Source of the DNA: JALYTZ01 sp036559125
Lineage (GTDB): Bacteria > Vulcanimicrobiota > Vulcanimicrobiia > Vulcanimicrobiales > Vulcanimicrobiaceae
Direction of reading: 5' to 3'
Length of the DNA stretch: 64,000 nucleotides
Assembly (NCBI GenBank): GCA_036559125.1
Contig: DATBTT010000061.1
Span: 54,041 to 118,040 of the forward strand
Made by a program: the position numbers and the translations under genes. This document shows, one piece after another, positions 34,163-42,844 of this stretch. The notes beneath the pieces are model-generated. The model saw only the letters and a program-made list of their open reading frames with translations, had not been told where the DNA came from and ran no database searches. How positions within the stretch are numbered: the first letter of the stretch is position 1; every line of letters begins with the position of its first letter.

Positions 34163-35048
34163 CACGCACGATGGTCTTCCGCAGACCGAAGCGAGCAATC
34201 CACGAACCGAACGCTTGGACGAACTCGATACCGCCGATTTGGTTCACGTGCTGGCCGACGAACAACGCGCCGCCGTCGACGCCGTCGTGGCGCAGAGCGT
34301 CGCGATCGCCGCGGCCGTGGACGAAATCGCGCGGCGACTGCGCGCCGGCGGGCGACTGCACTACGTCGGTGCCGGCACCAGCGGCCGCCTCGGCTTTCTG
34401 GATGCCTCCGAGATGCCGCCGACCTTCGGTACCGACCCGGCTCTTGTCTGCGGGCACATCGCAGGCGGCCCCGGCGCCCTGACGCGTGCGGTCGAGGGCG
34501 CCGAAGACGACGGCGAAGCGGGCGCGCGGGAGATGCGCGGTCACGTGCGCGCGGGCGATGCGGTCGTCGGAATCTCGGCAAGCGGCGGTGCCCCGTTCGT
34601 CATTGCCGCCTTGACGAGCGCGCGCGAGATCGGCGCCTGGACGCTCGGAGTCGCCAATAGCGCGGATGCGCCGCTCGTGCGAACGGCGGACATGGGCATC
34701 GTCTTAGCCACGGGTGCCGAGCCATTGACCGGATCCACGCGCCTCAAGGCCGGAACGTCGCAGAAAGTATTGCTCAACACGCTCTCGACCGCGACCATGG
34801 TTCGGCTCGGCAAAGTGTACGACAATCTGATGGTCGACGTCGTCGCAACCAATAAAAAATTGCACGATCGCGCTCGGCGCCTAGTGCAACGCATCGCCCA
34901 CGTCGATGCGCCGCACGCGCAAGCATTACTGGATTCTGCGGACGGCCGGGTGAAAGTGGCCGTGGTAATGGCGCGCCACGGCGTCGATGCCGCTCGCGCG
35001 CGTGCGCTGTTGGATGCGCACGGCGGAGACTTGCGCGCGAGCCTGTGA
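34155..35048 (+). CDS. murQ: N-acetylmuramic acid 6-phosphate etherase
   Basis: The 297-residue SIS-domain lyase cleaves the lactyl ether of MurNAc-6-P to GlcNAc-6-P and lactate. It begins with the family's TEASNPRTERLDELDTADLV pattern. The sugar-phosphate site is in VGAGTSGRLGFLDASEMPP (about 70) and VVGISASGGAPFVI, and LTGSTRLKAGTSQKVLLN (about 195) carries the family signature. The next intermediate would need NagA, which is not in this window. Overlaps the kinase gene by eight bases. Confidence 0.95.
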   Translation: MPDTHDGLPQTEASNPRTERLDELDTADLVHVLADEQRAAVDAVVAQSVAIAAAVDEIARRLRAGGRLHYVGAGTSGRLGFLDASEMPPTFGTDPALVCGHIAGGPGALTRAVEGAEDDGEAGAREMRGHVRAGDAVVGISASGGAPFVIAALTSAREIGAWTLGVANSADAPLVRTADMGIVLATGAEPLTGSTRLKAGTSQKVLLNTLSTATMVRLGKVYDNLMVDVVATNKKLHDRARRLVQRIAHVDAPHAQALLDSADGRVKVAVVMARHGVDAARARALLDAHGGDLRASL

Positions 35049-35061
35049 ACTCGCGCCGTTC

Positions 35062-36645
35062 ATGAGATTCGCGGCGTTCGCGCTTGCGATTCTGCTCGCA
35101 GCAACTCCCGCGCTCGCGCGAGCTCGCGCGCCCGTGGCGTTCGTTCCGCTCGACGACCGGCCGGTCACGCGCCAGTTGCCCGTTCTGCTCGGTACGATTG
35201 CAGGCCGTCCGGTATTGACGCCGCCCCGCGTGCTGCTCGGACGCTATTTAACCCCCGGCGACCCCGAGGCGATCATCGCATGGGTGAACGGGCCGGGCCA
35301 ACGCGCCGCCGATTACGTCATTTCGACCGACATGCTCGCATACGGCGGATTGGTCGCGTCGCGCATTCCCGGCGTGAGGTATGCAGACGCCTACTCGCGT
35401 CTGCGCGAACTCGCGCACGTTCGCGCCGAGCATCCGCAAGCGTGGCTCGGCGCGTTCGGCACCGTCATGCGACTCGCGCCCACCGGGGTTCCCGCCCTGG
35501 GTCCGGCTCAGACGTTCTTTGCCGCGTATCCGGCATGGAAGTATCTGCAGCAATACGCGAACTTGCACGACCCGCCGTTGCCGGGCGAGGAAGCGACGGC
35601 GCAACGGCTGCGCCAACTGATCGGCGAGCCGACGCTGCAAGCATATCTCGATACGCGAACGCGCAATCTGGAAGTCGATCTGAAGATATTGCAGTTGACG
35701 GGCGATGGGACGATTTCGCGAACGGTTCTCGGGCAAGACGATGCCGGACCGGTTGGGCTGCACCTCAAGGACGTGCGCGCGTTGCGCGCCGAGGTGGCGC
35801 AACTCGGCATTGCCGAGCGCGCGACGATCGAACCCGGCGCCGACGAACTCGGCATGGCGATGATCGCGCAGGCGCTCGACCGCGGCATCGGCTGGACGCC
35901 GCACGTGGCGGTGCGTTATTCGATGCCCGGCGGCGCGATGTATAACGATCCGTTGGAATTCGCACCGATCTCGGTCGCGATCGATGGGCTCGTGAATCTG
36001 TGCGGCGGCGTACGCGACGACGCCAACCCCGACCTTACCTTGTACGTGCGCGTCCCGAAGACGGACGAGCCCCATGACGAACAATTGCTCGCGTCGATGC
36101 AGACCGACGTCAAGGCCGGCAGATCCGTCGCGTTTGCGGACTTGACCTTTCTCGAGGGGACCTTCGACGCGCAGGCGCGCTTTGTCGAGGCGATGATGAA
36201 TGCGGGCATCGCGGGGAAGATCGACGCATATTCGTCGTGGAACACCAATGCAAACACCGTCGGCACCGCCTTGGCGGAAGCGATCGCGGCCGGCGTGGGG
36301 CGGCGCGCGCACGCGTACGACGCGCTCGCTCACGCCGACTTCACGTTCGATCGCTATATGGACGACTATCTTTTTCACGACTACGTGCGGCCCGACCTCA
36401 ACGCGGCGCTGAGTGCCCAGGGAATCGCGGATCACACCTATCTGCTGCCGGATCAAGCAACACCGATCACGCAACGCAATAACGCGGAGCTGTGGAATCG
36501 AGCCACCGGGATTCTCGGCAAGATTTACCCCGGTTATCACATCGCCGCGATGCAAATAACGCTTCCGTGGGATCGCACCTTCGAAACCGAAATTGAAGTC
36601 CGTCTAGCACCGGCATTGCCCGCAAACGCGGCGGAAAATCGATAA
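35062..36645 (+). CDS. DUF4127 family exported protein
   Basis: A 527-residue protein with a signal peptide (MRFAAFALAILLAATPALA). The mature chain starts VAFVPLDDRPVTRQLPV, the hallmark of DUF4127, and also shows STDMLAYGGLVASR, GADELGMAMIAQAL and SSWNTNANTVGTALAEA. The biochemical role is not established. It ends the recycling run 13 bases after murQ. In that context a role in breaking down or sensing extracytoplasmic cell-wall glycans is possible, but this is inference. Confidence 0.85.
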   Translation: MRFAAFALAILLAATPALARARAPVAFVPLDDRPVTRQLPVLLGTIAGRPVLTPPRVLLGRYLTPGDPEAIIAWVNGPGQRAADYVISTDMLAYGGLVASRIPGVRYADAYSRLRELAHVRAEHPQAWLGAFGTVMRLAPTGVPALGPAQTFFAAYPAWKYLQQYANLHDPPLPGEEATAQRLRQLIGEPTLQAYLDTRTRNLEVDLKILQLTGDGTISRTVLGQDDAGPVGLHLKDVRALRAEVAQLGIAERATIEPGADELGMAMIAQALDRGIGWTPHVAVRYSMPGGAMYNDPLEFAPISVAIDGLVNLCGGVRDDANPDLTLYVRVPKTDEPHDEQLLASMQTDVKAGRSVAFADLTFLEGTFDAQARFVEAMMNAGIAGKIDAYSSWNTNANTVGTALAEAIAAGVGRRAHAYDALAHADFTFDRYMDDYLFHDYVRPDLNAALSAQGIADHTYLLPDQATPITQRNNAELWNRATGILGKIYPGYHIAAMQITLPWDRTFETEIEVRLAPALPANAAENR

Positions 36646-36687
36646 GCCAGACGGGGTAGGGCGTACGCTTCGTCAACCGGTAGAAGC

Positions 36688-36918
36688 ATGGATGCCGCCG
36701 AGCGCGCCGCGTACCGGCGCGAGCACGCCGTCGTACGAAAAACGACGCTTCAAGACCTCGATGCCGACGAGCGCGATTCGTGGGCGATCGTTTCCGTGGA
36801 CGATCGCCTAGCGATGACCCATCTGCTGTATTTGCAATGGCTGCCGTGGAAGGAGCCCAATGGAACTGAACGCAGACTTCAGCGATCTATTGCGCACGTT
36901 CAACGAGGCCGGCGTTAG
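36688..36918 (+). CDS. small hypothetical protein upstream of a nucleotidyltransferase remnant
   Basis: A 76-residue polar protein (DLDADERDSWAIVSVDDRLAMT) whose last 20 codons overlap the start of the nucleotidyltransferase frame. Small genes overlapping nucleotidyltransferases often act as their partner in toxin-antitoxin or regulatory pairs, but no known antitoxin fold is recognised. It contains AAGGAG that would serve the downstream start. Confidence 0.4.
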   Translation: MDAAERAAYRREHAVVRKTTLQDLDADERDSWAIVSVDDRLAMTHLLYLQWLPWKEPNGTERRLQRSIAHVQRGRR

Positions 36919-37138
36919 ATACTTGATCGTCGGCGGCCACGCAGTCGCCGTGCACGATCGCCCACGCTTTACCAAAGATCTCGACGTGTGGGTCGACCCT
37001 ACTCCCGAAAATGCCATCCGGACCTACGGCGCCTTAGCGCGCTTCGGAGCGCCGATGAGCGAAATTTCGACCCGTCACCCTGAGCCTGTCGAAGGACGCG
37101 TGATCGGACAAGTTCACCGTGACGGATCGTCAGATTAA
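36860..37138 (+). pseudogene. truncated nucleotidyltransferase (AbiEii-like), broken by a repeat
   Basis: The first 70 residues show a minimal nucleotidyltransferase: VRYLIVGGHAVAVHDRP with the GG motif, then TKDLDVWVDP with the metal-binding DxD. After FGAPMSE the frame runs into a copy of the interspersed repeat (translated as RHPEPVEG) and stops at 92 residues, where relatives continue for 60 or more residues. The original 3' end appears to be lost. AAGGAG is four bases before the ATG. Confidence 0.6.
37071..37096 (+). repeat. interspersed repeat copy
   Basis: CCCGTCACCCTGAGCCTGTC followed by GAAGGA: a near-perfect copy placed at the breakpoint of the nucleotidyltransferase frame, 40 bases from the end of the convergent deacetylase gene. 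Confidence 0.85.
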
Positions 37139-38088
37139 TGCACGAGTTGCGAGACGAAGACGAAGTGGATGCCTTCGGCTTCCATTTTCGGATACATTAG
37201 CCGTAACGCTTCGAGAGTGGTTGGGCGGGGGTGGCCGATTGCGATTGCGGAGCCGTTGGTTTTTGCGACGGTGACGGCGCGTTCCAGCATCGATTCGCTG
37301 TAGGCGACGTCGTCCTTGTTATCGAGAAAGACGTCGCGGGCAGCGGTCGGCACACCCGCGTCCTGCGCCGTTTGTTTGGCGACCGATTTTGAGTTCGTCA
37401 TCGAGTCTACGAAGAAGAGGCCGTGCTCTTTGATAACGTCCATCACGTCTTTCATGACGCGCGGATCGGCGCTTGCCTCGCTGCCTTCGTGATTGTTGAC
37501 ACCCGCCGCGAGTGGAACTTGCGCGACGTCGTTTTCAGTTTGCGCGGTGATTGCGCCGTCGCTCATCTCGGTCTTGATTTCGCCGGGCCCCGGGTTGATG
37601 TGCGAGATCGGCTCCATCGGCAAGTGAAGCATCACCGCCTTCCCGGCGGCCTTCGCCTCGCCGGAGATGAGCGTGCCGTACCGCACGTGCGGAAGCACCG
37701 ACAGCGTGAGCGGAATCGGCAACGCGATGTAGCCGCGTTCGGTGTCGACCCATTGTCCGCAGTCGTCGACGATCACGGCGATCACCGGACCGGCACCCGT
37801 ATATGCCGGCGGTTGCGTTACCGGCGCCGCCGGTTGTTCGGTGGGCGTGGCCGCGGGTTCGATGGTTTGAGCCGGAGCAGGCGTCGGCGACGACTCGATC
37901 GCGGTAGGCGGCGTTTGTACTTCGGGCTGGGGGGTGATCATGGCCACGGTGGAGCGGCGACGAACTGCATGCCGCGAGCCATGGGGCACGAGCGCCCAAA
38001 CGACCACTGCGGCGAAGATGAAGAGCGCGATAAACGGCAGAGCGCTGCGCCGGCCGCGCGCGCCGCGGCGTTTACGTTTGCGGGCCAA
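37135..38088 (-). CDS. divergent polysaccharide deacetylase (YibQ/DUF610 family)
   Basis: A 317-residue protein: very basic N-terminus, one membrane helix (about 17-37), a Pro/Thr-rich linker to about 105, then the deacetylase-like barrel. The barrel starts VIAVIVDDCGQW and has PLTLSVLPH, VMLHLPMEP, GVNNHEGSEA, LFFVDSMT and AIAIGHPRPTTL. The second Asp, HEGS and final GHP residues are the family's metal-site positions. YibQ-like proteins are periplasmic, often linked to cell-division murein hydrolases. It follows the epimerase gene by nine bases and may be read through from that operon. Confidence 0.82.
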   Translation of the reverse strand: MARKRKRRGARGRRSALPFIALFIFAAVVVWALVPHGSRHAVRRRSTVAMITPQPEVQTPPTAIESSPTPAPAQTIEPAATPTEQPAAPVTQPPAYTGAGPVIAVIVDDCGQWVDTERGYIALPIPLTLSVLPHVRYGTLISGEAKAAGKAVMLHLPMEPISHINPGPGEIKTEMSDGAITAQTENDVAQVPLAAGVNNHEGSEASADPRVMKDVMDVIKEHGLFFVDSMTNSKSVAKQTAQDAGVPTAARDVFLDNKDDVAYSESMLERAVTVAKTNGSAIAIGHPRPTTLEALRLMYPKMEAEGIHFVFVSQLVH

Positions 38089-38097
38089 TGTCTTTCC

Positions 38098-38499
38098 TTA
38101 TCGTATCGCGGGTTGGCAGAGTTCTATGAGGACCCCGTGCGTGCTTTTGGGATGGAGAAAGGCGATGCGATTGCCGTGAGCGCCGTCGCGCGGGTGCTCG
38201 TCCAGTAAACGTACGCCTGCGAGTTTCAATCTCGCTAGCTCCGCTTCGATATCGGTCACTCGATACGCCGTGTGGTGGAGTTTCGTCTGCGCCTCGCCCC
38301 GATACTTCGCGATCGGCGAATTTTCGTCGAGCGGCCGAAGCAATTCGACGATCGACGCGCCGGCGCGCAGGCCAACCGCTTCGACGCCTTGATCGGCGAT
38401 CGTTTCCCGATAGACTTGCTCGAAGCCGAGCGTGCCCGTATAAAGCGCGACGGTCGCATCGAGATCCTTCACGACTATGGCGACATGATCGATCTCCAT
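38098..38499 (-). CDS. mce: methylmalonyl-CoA epimerase
   Basis: A 133-residue vicinal oxygen chelate protein with paired beta-alpha-beta-beta-beta units. It starts IDHVAIVVKDLDATVALY (His metal ligand). The family's further ligands are in TKLHHTAYRV and VLIELCQP (Glu), and FLHPKSTHGV precedes the last strand. It converts (S)- to (R)-methylmalonyl-CoA between the carboxylase and the mutase. The ATG at 38499 shares one base with the mutase stop. Confidence 0.93.
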   Translation of the reverse strand: MEIDHVAIVVKDLDATVALYTGTLGFEQVYRETIADQGVEAVGLRAGASIVELLRPLDENSPIAKYRGEAQTKLHHTAYRVTDIEAELARLKLAGVRLLDEHPRDGAHGNRIAFLHPKSTHGVLIELCQPAIR

Positions 38500-40085
38500 C
38501 AGGCGACGATCTCTCGAGCGCGATACACGCCGAAAACTTCGCGCAAGACGTCGCACACTTCGCCGAGGGTTGCGCCCGCATCGACCGCGTCGACGAAGCG
38601 CGGCATAAGATTCTCCTTGCCTTTTGCGGCCTCGCGTATGCAGGCGAGCGTACGCTCGACGAGCACGCCGTCGCGTGCACTGCGGAAAGCGCGTAGACGC
38701 GCGATTTGATCGTGCTCGACGGCCTCGTCGATGCGTTGCAACGGGATGCGCACACCCTTTTCGGATTCGGCAAACCGGTTTACCCCGACCACAGTCGCCT
38801 CGCCTTTTTCGATCGCCTGCTGTGCCCGGTAGGCGGAGTCCGCGATCCGCGTCTGCATCCACCCGCTTTCGATTGCGGCGACGGCGCCTCCCAGTTCGTC
38901 GACCTCGGCGATCAGCGCTTGCGCGCGCGCAATCAGTTCGTTGGTGAGCGTCTCCACATAATACGATCCCGCTAACGGATCGACCACGTCGGCGACCCCG
39001 CTTTCGTAGCCGATGATTTGCTGGGTGCGCAGCGCCACTTTCGCGGAATCGGCAGTCGGCAGGGCGAGCGCTTCGTCCTTACCGTTGGTGTGCAACGATT
39101 GCGCGCCTCCAAGCACCGCGGCGAGCGCTTGAAGCGTCACGCGAACGACGTTATTGTCGGGCTCCTGCGCGGTGAGCGTAGAGCCCGCGGTTTGGGCATG
39201 GAAGCGCAGCATGTGCGATCGCGGGTCCTTGCAGCTGAATTCGTCGCGCGTAATGTGTGCCCAAAGGAAGCGCGCTGCGCGAAACTTGGCAACTTCTTCG
39301 AAAAAGTCGTTGTGCGCGTTCCAAAAAAACGAAAGGCGCGGAGCGATCGTATCGAGGTCGATACCGGCGGCGCGCGCTGCGCGCAAATACGCCTTCCCGT
39401 TAGAGAGCGTAAACGCGATCTCTTCGAGGGCCGTGGAACCCGCTTCGCGGATGTGATAGCCGGAAATCGAAATCGTATTCCATTGCGGGACTTCGGCCGC
39501 GCAGTAAGACATCACGTCGGTAACCAGACGCATCGAGGGCTCGGGCGGATAAATGTACGTGCCGCGCGCGACGTATTCTTTGAGAACATCGTTTTGCGTC
39601 GTTCCGCCGAGCTTCTCAAATGGAATGCCGCGGCGGCGCGCTACCGCCAACACCATCGCGAAAATGATCGACGCCGGCGCGTTGATCGTCATCGATACGG
39701 TGACCTCGTCGAGCGGAATCGCATCGAAAAGCGTTTCGACGTCGGCGACGGTGTCGATGGCGACGCCTACTTTCCCGACCTCGCCGCGCGCCGCGGCCGC
39801 ATCCGAATCGTAGCCCAGTTGCGTCGGCAGGTCGAAGGCCACGGAGAGTCCGGTCGTGCCGCGTTCGAGCAAATACCGGTAGCGCGCGTTGGATTCGGCT
39901 GCCGTGGCGAATCCCGCGTACTGGCGCATCGTCCATAACCGGCCGCGGTACATGCTTTTGCGCACACCTCGCGCAAACGGAAACACCCCAGGCGCGCCGA
40001 GGTCGTGCGCGGGACCGCCGGCTTTTCCGTAGATCGGCTCGAGCGGAATACCCGAGTCGTTGATGTCGCGGGTCACGTCATTCAA
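38499..40085 (-). CDS. methylmalonyl-CoA mutase catalytic (large) subunit
   Basis: A 528-residue TIM-barrel subunit. Typical elements are YRGRLWTMRQYAGFATA, GLSVAFDLPTQLGYDSD, SISGYHIREAG, LRFHAQTAGSTLTAQ, LGGAQSLHTN and YESGVADVVDPLAGSYYVE. The chain ends before a B12-binding domain, so it belongs to the split type in which a separate subunit of about 140 residues carries cobalamin. That subunit is not in the window. Start is TTG 40085 (overlapping the carboxylase stop) or GTG 40076, one base after it; neither has a clear ribosome site. Confidence 0.92.
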   Translation of the reverse strand: MNDVTRDINDSGIPLEPIYGKAGGPAHDLGAPGVFPFARGVRKSMYRGRLWTMRQYAGFATAAESNARYRYLLERGTTGLSVAFDLPTQLGYDSDAAAARGEVGKVGVAIDTVADVETLFDAIPLDEVTVSMTINAPASIIFAMVLAVARRRGIPFEKLGGTTQNDVLKEYVARGTYIYPPEPSMRLVTDVMSYCAAEVPQWNTISISGYHIREAGSTALEEIAFTLSNGKAYLRAARAAGIDLDTIAPRLSFFWNAHNDFFEEVAKFRAARFLWAHITRDEFSCKDPRSHMLRFHAQTAGSTLTAQEPDNNVVRVTLQALAAVLGGAQSLHTNGKDEALALPTADSAKVALRTQQIIGYESGVADVVDPLAGSYYVETLTNELIARAQALIAEVDELGGAVAAIESGWMQTRIADSAYRAQQAIEKGEATVVGVNRFAESEKGVRIPLQRIDEAVEHDQIARLRAFRSARDGVLVERTLACIREAAKGKENLMPRFVDAVDAGATLGEVCDVLREVFGVYRAREIVA

Positions 40086-41835
40086 CCGTTACGAGCGGCG
40101 ATTGCGCTTCGACCGTGTCACCCTGCGCGGCGTGGACCTTCGTGGCGATGCCGGCCTTGTGCGCTCGAACCTCGTTCATCATTTTCATTGCCTCGATTAC
40201 CGCGACGACCTGCCCCTCCGCAATCGCGTCGCCCTGCCGTACGGATATCTCGACTACGACGCCATGCATCGGCGAGCGTACATCGTTACCCGTCGCCGTC
40301 GACGCACGCTTCTTGTGGGCCGTTCGTGGCGCCGTCCGTCGGGTACCGTTGCTTGCCTGTGCCGGCGCGTCCGGCCGGTCCAGCAAGCGCACCCGGTACA
40401 ATTTATCGTTAACTTCGACACGAAGCACATCGTTCGATGCCGGGGATGCGACGTGCGCTTCGACGTCCGGACGCTGCGCCGTGCCTACTTTCGCAAAATG
40501 CTTCTCCGCGAACGCTTCGAGCGTCGCCGTGCCGTACGACGCATCGGCTACTGCGGCCTGATCGCAGAGCGCCCGAAGCAGCGGAATCGTCGTAGGCACG
40601 CCATCTATCGTATATTCATCGAGCGCGCGCCGTAACCGTGCGATGGCCTGCGCGCGCGTCGGGGCCCAGACCACGAGCTTCGCGATCATCGAATCGTATT
40701 CCGGCGAAATAGTGATGCCGCCGTAGGCGGCGGAGTCGATCCGAACGCCCGGCCCTGCGGGCTCGCGGTACGCGCCGATCGTGCCGGGTGCCGGGCGAAA
40801 GTTTTGCGCCGGGTCCTCGGCATTGATGCGTCCTTCGATCGCGTGCCCGCGGAAAACGATAGAGTCCTGGTCGTAACCCAACGGTTCGCCCGCCGCGACG
40901 CGGATCTGTTCGCGAACCAAATCGATTCCGGCGATCATTTCGGTAACCGTGTGCTCTACTTGGATGCGCGTATTCATTTCGAGAAAATAGAAATCGTCCG
41001 CGCTGACCAGGCACTCTATCGTGCCGGCGCTGTCGTAGCCGATCGCGCGCGCCGCCGCGACTCCGGCCTCGCGCATGCCCGCGCGCACGCGATCCGAAAT
41101 CGTCGCGGGCGCTTCTTCCCAAACCTTTTGGTGACGTCGCTGCAGCGAGCAGTCGCGCTCTCCGACGTGGATGACGTTGCCGTGTTTATCGGCAAGCACT
41201 TGTAATTCGACGTGCTTGGGATTGTCGAGATAGCGCTCCGCGTAGATCGACCCGTTTTTAAAATAGGCTTCGGCTTCGCGCCGCGCGGTCGTAAACGCAG
41301 AATCGACTGCTTCCAGCGTGCGCGCGACCTTTAGCCCCTTCCCGCCGCCGCCCGCCGTAGCTTTTAGCGCGAGCGGTAGACCGTACCGGCCGGCGGCTTC
41401 GCGTGCGCCTGCGATATCTAAGATCGCTTCGGTGCCGCCGGGGACCACCGGTACGCCGGCCTTGACCATCGCTTGGCGCGCGCGCACTTTGTCGCCCATC
41501 GCATCGATGGCATCCGGATGCGGTCCCACCCAAACGAGTCCGTGAGCGATGACGGCTCGCGCGAACGCCGCGTTTTCGGCGAGAAATCCGTATCCGGGAT
41601 GTACGGCTTGGGCCCCCGCGCGCAGCGCCGTCTCGACGATTTTGTCCACGTTGAGATAACTTTGCGACGGAGGCGCCGGACCGATCAAAAACGCTTCGTC
41701 GGCCATGCGCACGTGAAGCGCGTCCCGATCGATCTCGGAGTAAACGGCAACCGTCGCAATTCCCATTTCTTTCGCGGTACGCATGACGCGCACCGCGATC
41801 TCTGCACGATTGGCTATTAGTATTTTCCCGAACAT
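40078..41835 (-). CDS. acyl-CoA carboxylase biotin carboxylase/BCCP subunit
   Basis: A 585-residue fusion. The N-terminal 445 residues are biotin carboxylase: MFGKILIANRAEIAVRVMRT, ATP-grasp loop KATAGGGGKGLKV, VELQVLADKHGNV, ERDCSLQRRHQKV, FYFLEMNTRIQVEHTVTE. A linker leads to the biotinyl domain with Lys in VIEAMKMMNEV about 35 residues from the end. With the carboxyltransferase 43563-45116 it would carboxylate propionyl-CoA (or acetyl-CoA). Start 41835 chosen from the canonical N-terminus. Confidence 0.94.
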   Translation of the reverse strand: MFGKILIANRAEIAVRVMRTAKEMGIATVAVYSEIDRDALHVRMADEAFLIGPAPPSQSYLNVDKIVETALRAGAQAVHPGYGFLAENAAFARAVIAHGLVWVGPHPDAIDAMGDKVRARQAMVKAGVPVVPGGTEAILDIAGAREAAGRYGLPLALKATAGGGGKGLKVARTLEAVDSAFTTARREAEAYFKNGSIYAERYLDNPKHVELQVLADKHGNVIHVGERDCSLQRRHQKVWEEAPATISDRVRAGMREAGVAAARAIGYDSAGTIECLVSADDFYFLEMNTRIQVEHTVTEMIAGIDLVREQIRVAAGEPLGYDQDSIVFRGHAIEGRINAEDPAQNFRPAPGTIGAYREPAGPGVRIDSAAYGGITISPEYDSMIAKLVVWAPTRAQAIARLRRALDEYTIDGVPTTIPLLRALCDQAAVADASYGTATLEAFAEKHFAKVGTAQRPDVEAHVASPASNDVLRVEVNDKLYRVRLLDRPDAPAQASNGTRRTAPRTAHKKRASTATGNDVRSPMHGVVVEISVRQGDAIAEGQVVAVIEAMKMMNEVRAHKAGIATKVHAAQGDTVEAQSPLVTVE

Positions 41836-41993
41836 ATGCGTACCTCGTCGATCGAGAGTTCGGGAAAGCGATCGGCGAGTACCCACGCTGGCGCCTTCGG
41901 TCGTTCGGGGCGCGCGTCCGATTCCGCAAACGCGAGGGCCGCGAGAATGGCGGCAAGCTCGTCGTTGGGAATGTCGCTCGCGATGTCCGGCAC
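41817..41993 (-). CDS. small acyl-CoA carboxylase epsilon-like protein
   Basis: Read from GTG 41993, five bases beyond the fabI stop, the frame gives 58 residues: a helix (PNDELAAILAALAFAES), a Pro/Arg linker (RPERPKAPAW) and an end overlapping the biotin carboxylase start by 19 bases. Helix plus basic linker plus Trp is the outline of the epsilon subunit of actinobacterial acyl-CoA carboxylases (AccE). The position inside the operon supports this, but similarity is weak and the start has no strong ribosome site. Confidence 0.5.
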   Translation of the reverse strand: MPDIASDIPNDELAAILAALAFAESDARPERPKAPAWVLADRFPELSIDEVRICSGKY

Positions 41994-41997
41994 GAGA

Positions 41998-42783
41998 CTA
42001 CGCGCCTGCCGGCGGCGGAAACATTCCCATCGCGTGGAACCCGGCATCGACGAAGTGCACGTCCGCCGTGATCGTCCTTGACAGGTCCGACGTGAGATAG
42101 ACCGCCGTTTTGCCGACGTCGTCTGCTGTAATGTTGCGCCGCAACGGAGCGGTCGCGCCGACGATGTCGAGCATCTTCGAAAAACCGCCGACCTGACGCG
42201 AGCTTGCGGTTTTGATCGGCCCGGCTGAAATGGCGTTGACGCGAATCCCGCGATCGCCCAGATCGAAAGCCAAGTAGCGGACGATGGATTCGAGCGCGGC
42301 TTTCGCGATGCCGGCGATGTTGTAATTCGGCACGATGGCGGTGGCGCCTAAATACGTGAGCGCCACGATCGACGCGTCGTCGTTTAGTTGCTCGCGGAGC
42401 GCCTGCACCAGCGCGATCAACGAATACGACGAGATGTCGAGCGCGAGTTTGAAGCCGTCGCGAGACGTGTCGTAGACGCGCCCGCTCAAGTCTTCTTTAT
42501 TAACAAATGCGATTGAATGCACGAGCGCGTCCAGGTTGCCGAACGCTCGCAAGTTCCGTGCGAGCGTCCGCAACGCATCGTCGGAGGAAACGTCGCATTC
42601 GAGGACCGGGCCGTTGCCGAGCTCGGCGGCGAGCTTCTGGACCTCGTCCTTGACTCGCTCGCCCTGATACGTGAAGGCCAACTGCGCCCCGTGTTCGTGC
42701 ATCTGCCGCGCGATACCGGTCGCGATGGACCAGCGATTGGCGACTCCGGTGATCAGAGCTTTCTTACCTTCTAGAAGTTTCAC
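41998..42783 (-). CDS. fabI: enoyl-[acyl-carrier-protein] reductase (NADH)
   Basis: The 261-residue short-chain-dehydrogenase-type enzyme performs the last reduction in fatty acid elongation. The cofactor loop is ITGVANRWSIATGIA. The catalytic pair of Tyr residues is in TYLGATAIVPNYNIAGIAKA (Y-x6-K), and SAGPIKTASSRQV is the substrate-loop region typical of FabI. It is an unusual member of a propionyl-CoA operon, lying between the carboxyltransferase side and the biotin subunit. Confidence 0.95.
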   Translation of the reverse strand: MKLLEGKKALITGVANRWSIATGIARQMHEHGAQLAFTYQGERVKDEVQKLAAELGNGPVLECDVSSDDALRTLARNLRAFGNLDALVHSIAFVNKEDLSGRVYDTSRDGFKLALDISSYSLIALVQALREQLNDDASIVALTYLGATAIVPNYNIAGIAKAALESIVRYLAFDLGDRGIRVNAISAGPIKTASSRQVGGFSKMLDIVGATAPLRRNITADDVGKTAVYLTSDLSRTITADVHFVDAGFHAMGMFPPPAGA

Positions 42784-42844
42784 GTTTGCTAAATACCAGC
42801 GCGGCCCGCTGCGTCCTCTCTACCGGCCGGGATCGAGCAGCGCG

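Noticed and set aside
36860..37138. Intact toxin-antitoxin operon
   Set aside because: The nucleotidyltransferase stops after about half its normal length at a repeat copy, so it is treated as a remnant.
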